A DNA stretch of 64,000 nucleotides, taken from assembly GCA_021399435.1 (NCBI GenBank), contig JAJTUP010000050.1:186001-250000 (forward strand), given 5' to 3'. Position numbers and translations under genes: made by a program. Shown here one piece after another: positions 62,557-64,000 of the stretch (position 1 is its first letter; each line of letters begins with the position of its first letter). The stretch is from Diaporthe sp. PMI_573 (Eukaryota > Ascomycota > Sordariomycetes > Diaporthales > Diaporthaceae). Below the pieces are notes generated by a model. It worked only from the letters and a program-made list of their open reading frames with translations. It did not search any database and was not told where the DNA came from.

Positions 62557-64000
62557 TCACGACCGCCCCCTTCGCCTCGTCGCCGACGACGACGCCACCA
62601 CGATAGTTGACCTCGCTTCCGATGGTGCTTCCGACTCTTCTGAAGCGTCGCTTTCTTCTGATACCACCCCCGCTTCAATCTGAGTCCTCCGAATGGCCTC
62701 GATATCGGCGAAAAGTTCATTCGGGTCAAGTTGAACCTTCTTCCTTCGGACTACCCTACTGGCTTCAATCTGGGCTTCCAACTCTCGGGCTTTTTGTGAG
62801 GACATCGTCAGATCGACGTCTATCTGGTCCCAACTTTTGAGGATTTTCCTGAAGAGGAGTCGTGATGTGGGGCTGAGATTCTTCTGACGGGCATACCGAG
62901 CCACCATACCCCTTAGGTCTTGAGATCGCTTAGGGGTCGCAAAAATGGTCCCTTGAGGCCGACAAAAATACTTATTAGTGCAGAAATGGCTGCTGGAGCT
63001 ATTGGTGCCGCCAGATTCCAATGATCTCGCTTCCTTCTCGCGATTATCGGCGATAAAGTGGCTTCCGAGTGCCCTATGCTTAGACACTGGCCAGAGACCA
63101 GTCGCCCGCCAGCCAGAATGTATATTTGCTTCCGTTAAAGTGTCAATTCGAGCCTTGTGATAGCAATAAAGAAACCGTTTCTTTGCCATGACTGTTGACG
63201 AATCGTGCCCTCCCTGGTGATCGAGATGCTTCTTAAATGCGAGCTTTAGAGGGCCGAAGATCGCTACATCGAGTGGTTGCAGCATATGCGAAGTATGGGC
63301 GGGCAAAAAAACGATATATACCTTATTCGAGAAGCATTCCCACATAAACTCAACTGTTGTATGTATATGGTGCCTATCGATTACGAGAAGGCGCCATTCT
63401 GATGGGTCCTCTGGCACTGTTTGAGGAAGGAAGACCTTCCGAAGCCAGTGGATAGCGATAGGTTCCTCCATCCACCCCTTCTTTGTTGCCGTGAACTGCC
63501 AGCCCTCGTGATCTTCGAGGGTAATAGGAAACCACTGCTGCTGAATGCTCAGTCCCTTAAAAATAACGAGTGGGACGAGGAACTTGCCCGTGGCGGAGAT
63601 ATACTCAAGGAAGGAGGTCCACGCTCTCGAATTAAAGTCCTTCTGAAGAAGCTGGCTTCCTTCCGAATAGCCGATCGTGAGCGCCTTCTCGGACTTGCCC
63701 TCCATTAGCCCGCCCTCGTCGGCGTTCCACCGGTTGGCCGGCTTAATTGCCTTCACAATAGGCAACTGCATAAAGTCAAACCACGACCCGACATTCTTTT
63801 TGGTGGCTGCCCTTAGCCGTTTAGCCTCAACTCGCTGGTACTTACGGCTTTGGAGGATAGGGTGACGAAGGAGGAAGGCCCTCAGCCACTTCCTTCCGAG
63901 AGGAGCGACCTCCTTCCCCGACGAGGCCATTCGGGCTGCCAGAGCCCTCGTTTCCCAGCGAGTCAACGCATGGCCCAAGCTGCTTTGGTTGATAAGGAAT
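62557..64000 (-). mobile_element. Fot1/pogo transposase, continues past the right edge
   Basis: Open from the window edge to the stop at 62557, at least 480 codons. The CENP-B/Tc5-like domain (L-G-H-A-L-T-R-W-E-T-R; P-L-G-R-K-W-L-R-A-F-L) comes first, then the DDE_1 core: N-A-D-E-G-G (first D), L-L-V-I-D-R-H-H (second D, with R where G is usual), P-L-D-V-A-I-F-G-P-L-K (third D), W-R-A-T-G-L-W-P, then a charged tail with E-E-S-E-A-P-S-E-A. No stop is seen. Its N-terminal helix-turn-helix lies outside the window. This copy could be full length. Confidence 0.85.

Noticed and set aside
62518..62600. C-rich tract and Gly/Arg-rich frame at the hAT-E/pogo junction as an RGG-type protein
   Set aside because: It is the antisense/alternate frame of the pogo C-terminal coding sequence.
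1..64000. tRNA, rRNA or other structured RNA genes
   Set aside because: Scanned for typical tRNA boxes and rRNA-like conserved blocks; nothing convincing was seen.

Overview
The window looks like nuclear DNA of a filamentous ascomycete (Pezizomycotina). The evidence is short GT..AG introns (about 45-80 bp), a patatin/NB-ARC/TPR NLR, a HET relic, Zn2Cys6 regulators, DUF3716- and MYND-type proteins, a fungal rhodopsin-domain protein, and a dense load of Fot1/pogo, hAT, MULE, Helitron, Tad1-like LINE and LTR-element remains. Host genes are sparse and many are broken. No rRNA, tRNA or CRISPR was seen. Assignments come from reading translations and motifs; no database search was run.

Layout. 0-3.1 kb: a minus-strand patatin/NB-ARC/TPR gene, open at the left edge, with nearly identical 126-bp TPR units. 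4.8-5.3 kb: a pogo 5'-end relic. 5.5-8.4 kb: two intact, divergently transcribed enzyme genes (alpha/beta hydrolase; MDR reductase). 8.5-14.6 kb: a graveyard with LTRs, a HET fragment, pogo fragments, a frameshifted protein kinase, a truncated polymerase-X-like BRCT protein running into a minisatellite, and a scrap of a patatin-NLR paralogue. 14.7-15.6 kb: an intact multi-TM protein. 16.35-19.43 kb: a complete MULE with terminal inverted repeats and an 8-bp target duplication, its transposase full of stops. 19.7-20.4 kb: a Ty3/gypsy chromodomain integrase end. 20.5-25.4 kb: Zn2Cys6 regulator pieces cut by hAT-A copy 1. 25.4-26.3 kb: a Tad1-like LINE ORF1 piece.

28.8-33.3 kb: a MATE-type transporter gene split by a structurally complete hAT element (hAT-B, 30079-32903) with perfect 8-bp target duplications and an intact 710-aa transposase. 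33.5-35.0 kb: an intact two-exon fungal-specific gene. 35.0-37.6 kb: a degraded RING/patatin gene, two converging terminal exons and a Ulp1/DUF3716 fragment. 38.4-39.0 kb: DNA resembling a bacterial type IV pilus ATPase (PilB). 40.2-41.8 kb: an HNH-endonuclease gene. 42.6-44.8 kb: SP-RING, retro-element and LRR-like relics. 45.1-45.9 kb: a MYND protein.

46.3-57.5 kb is a plus-strand mosaic in which pieces abut one another: Helitron replication-protein ends, a captured regulator fragment, a pogo N-terminus, a PIF1 helicase core, the hAT-C C-terminus, a rhodopsin-domain gene, hAT-A copy 2, and hAT-D with an intact 673-aa transposase. 58-64 kb holds another pogo copy, BCS1-like and retropepsin fragments, an intact transthyretin-like/Myb-like gene, a truncated hAT-E, and a pogo transposase running off the right edge. 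The two hAT-A copies differ mainly by C-to-T type changes, mostly at CpA, and the MULE has many stops of a kind G-to-A changes would make, so a RIP-like process probably acts here; hAT-B and hAT-D appear to have escaped it.
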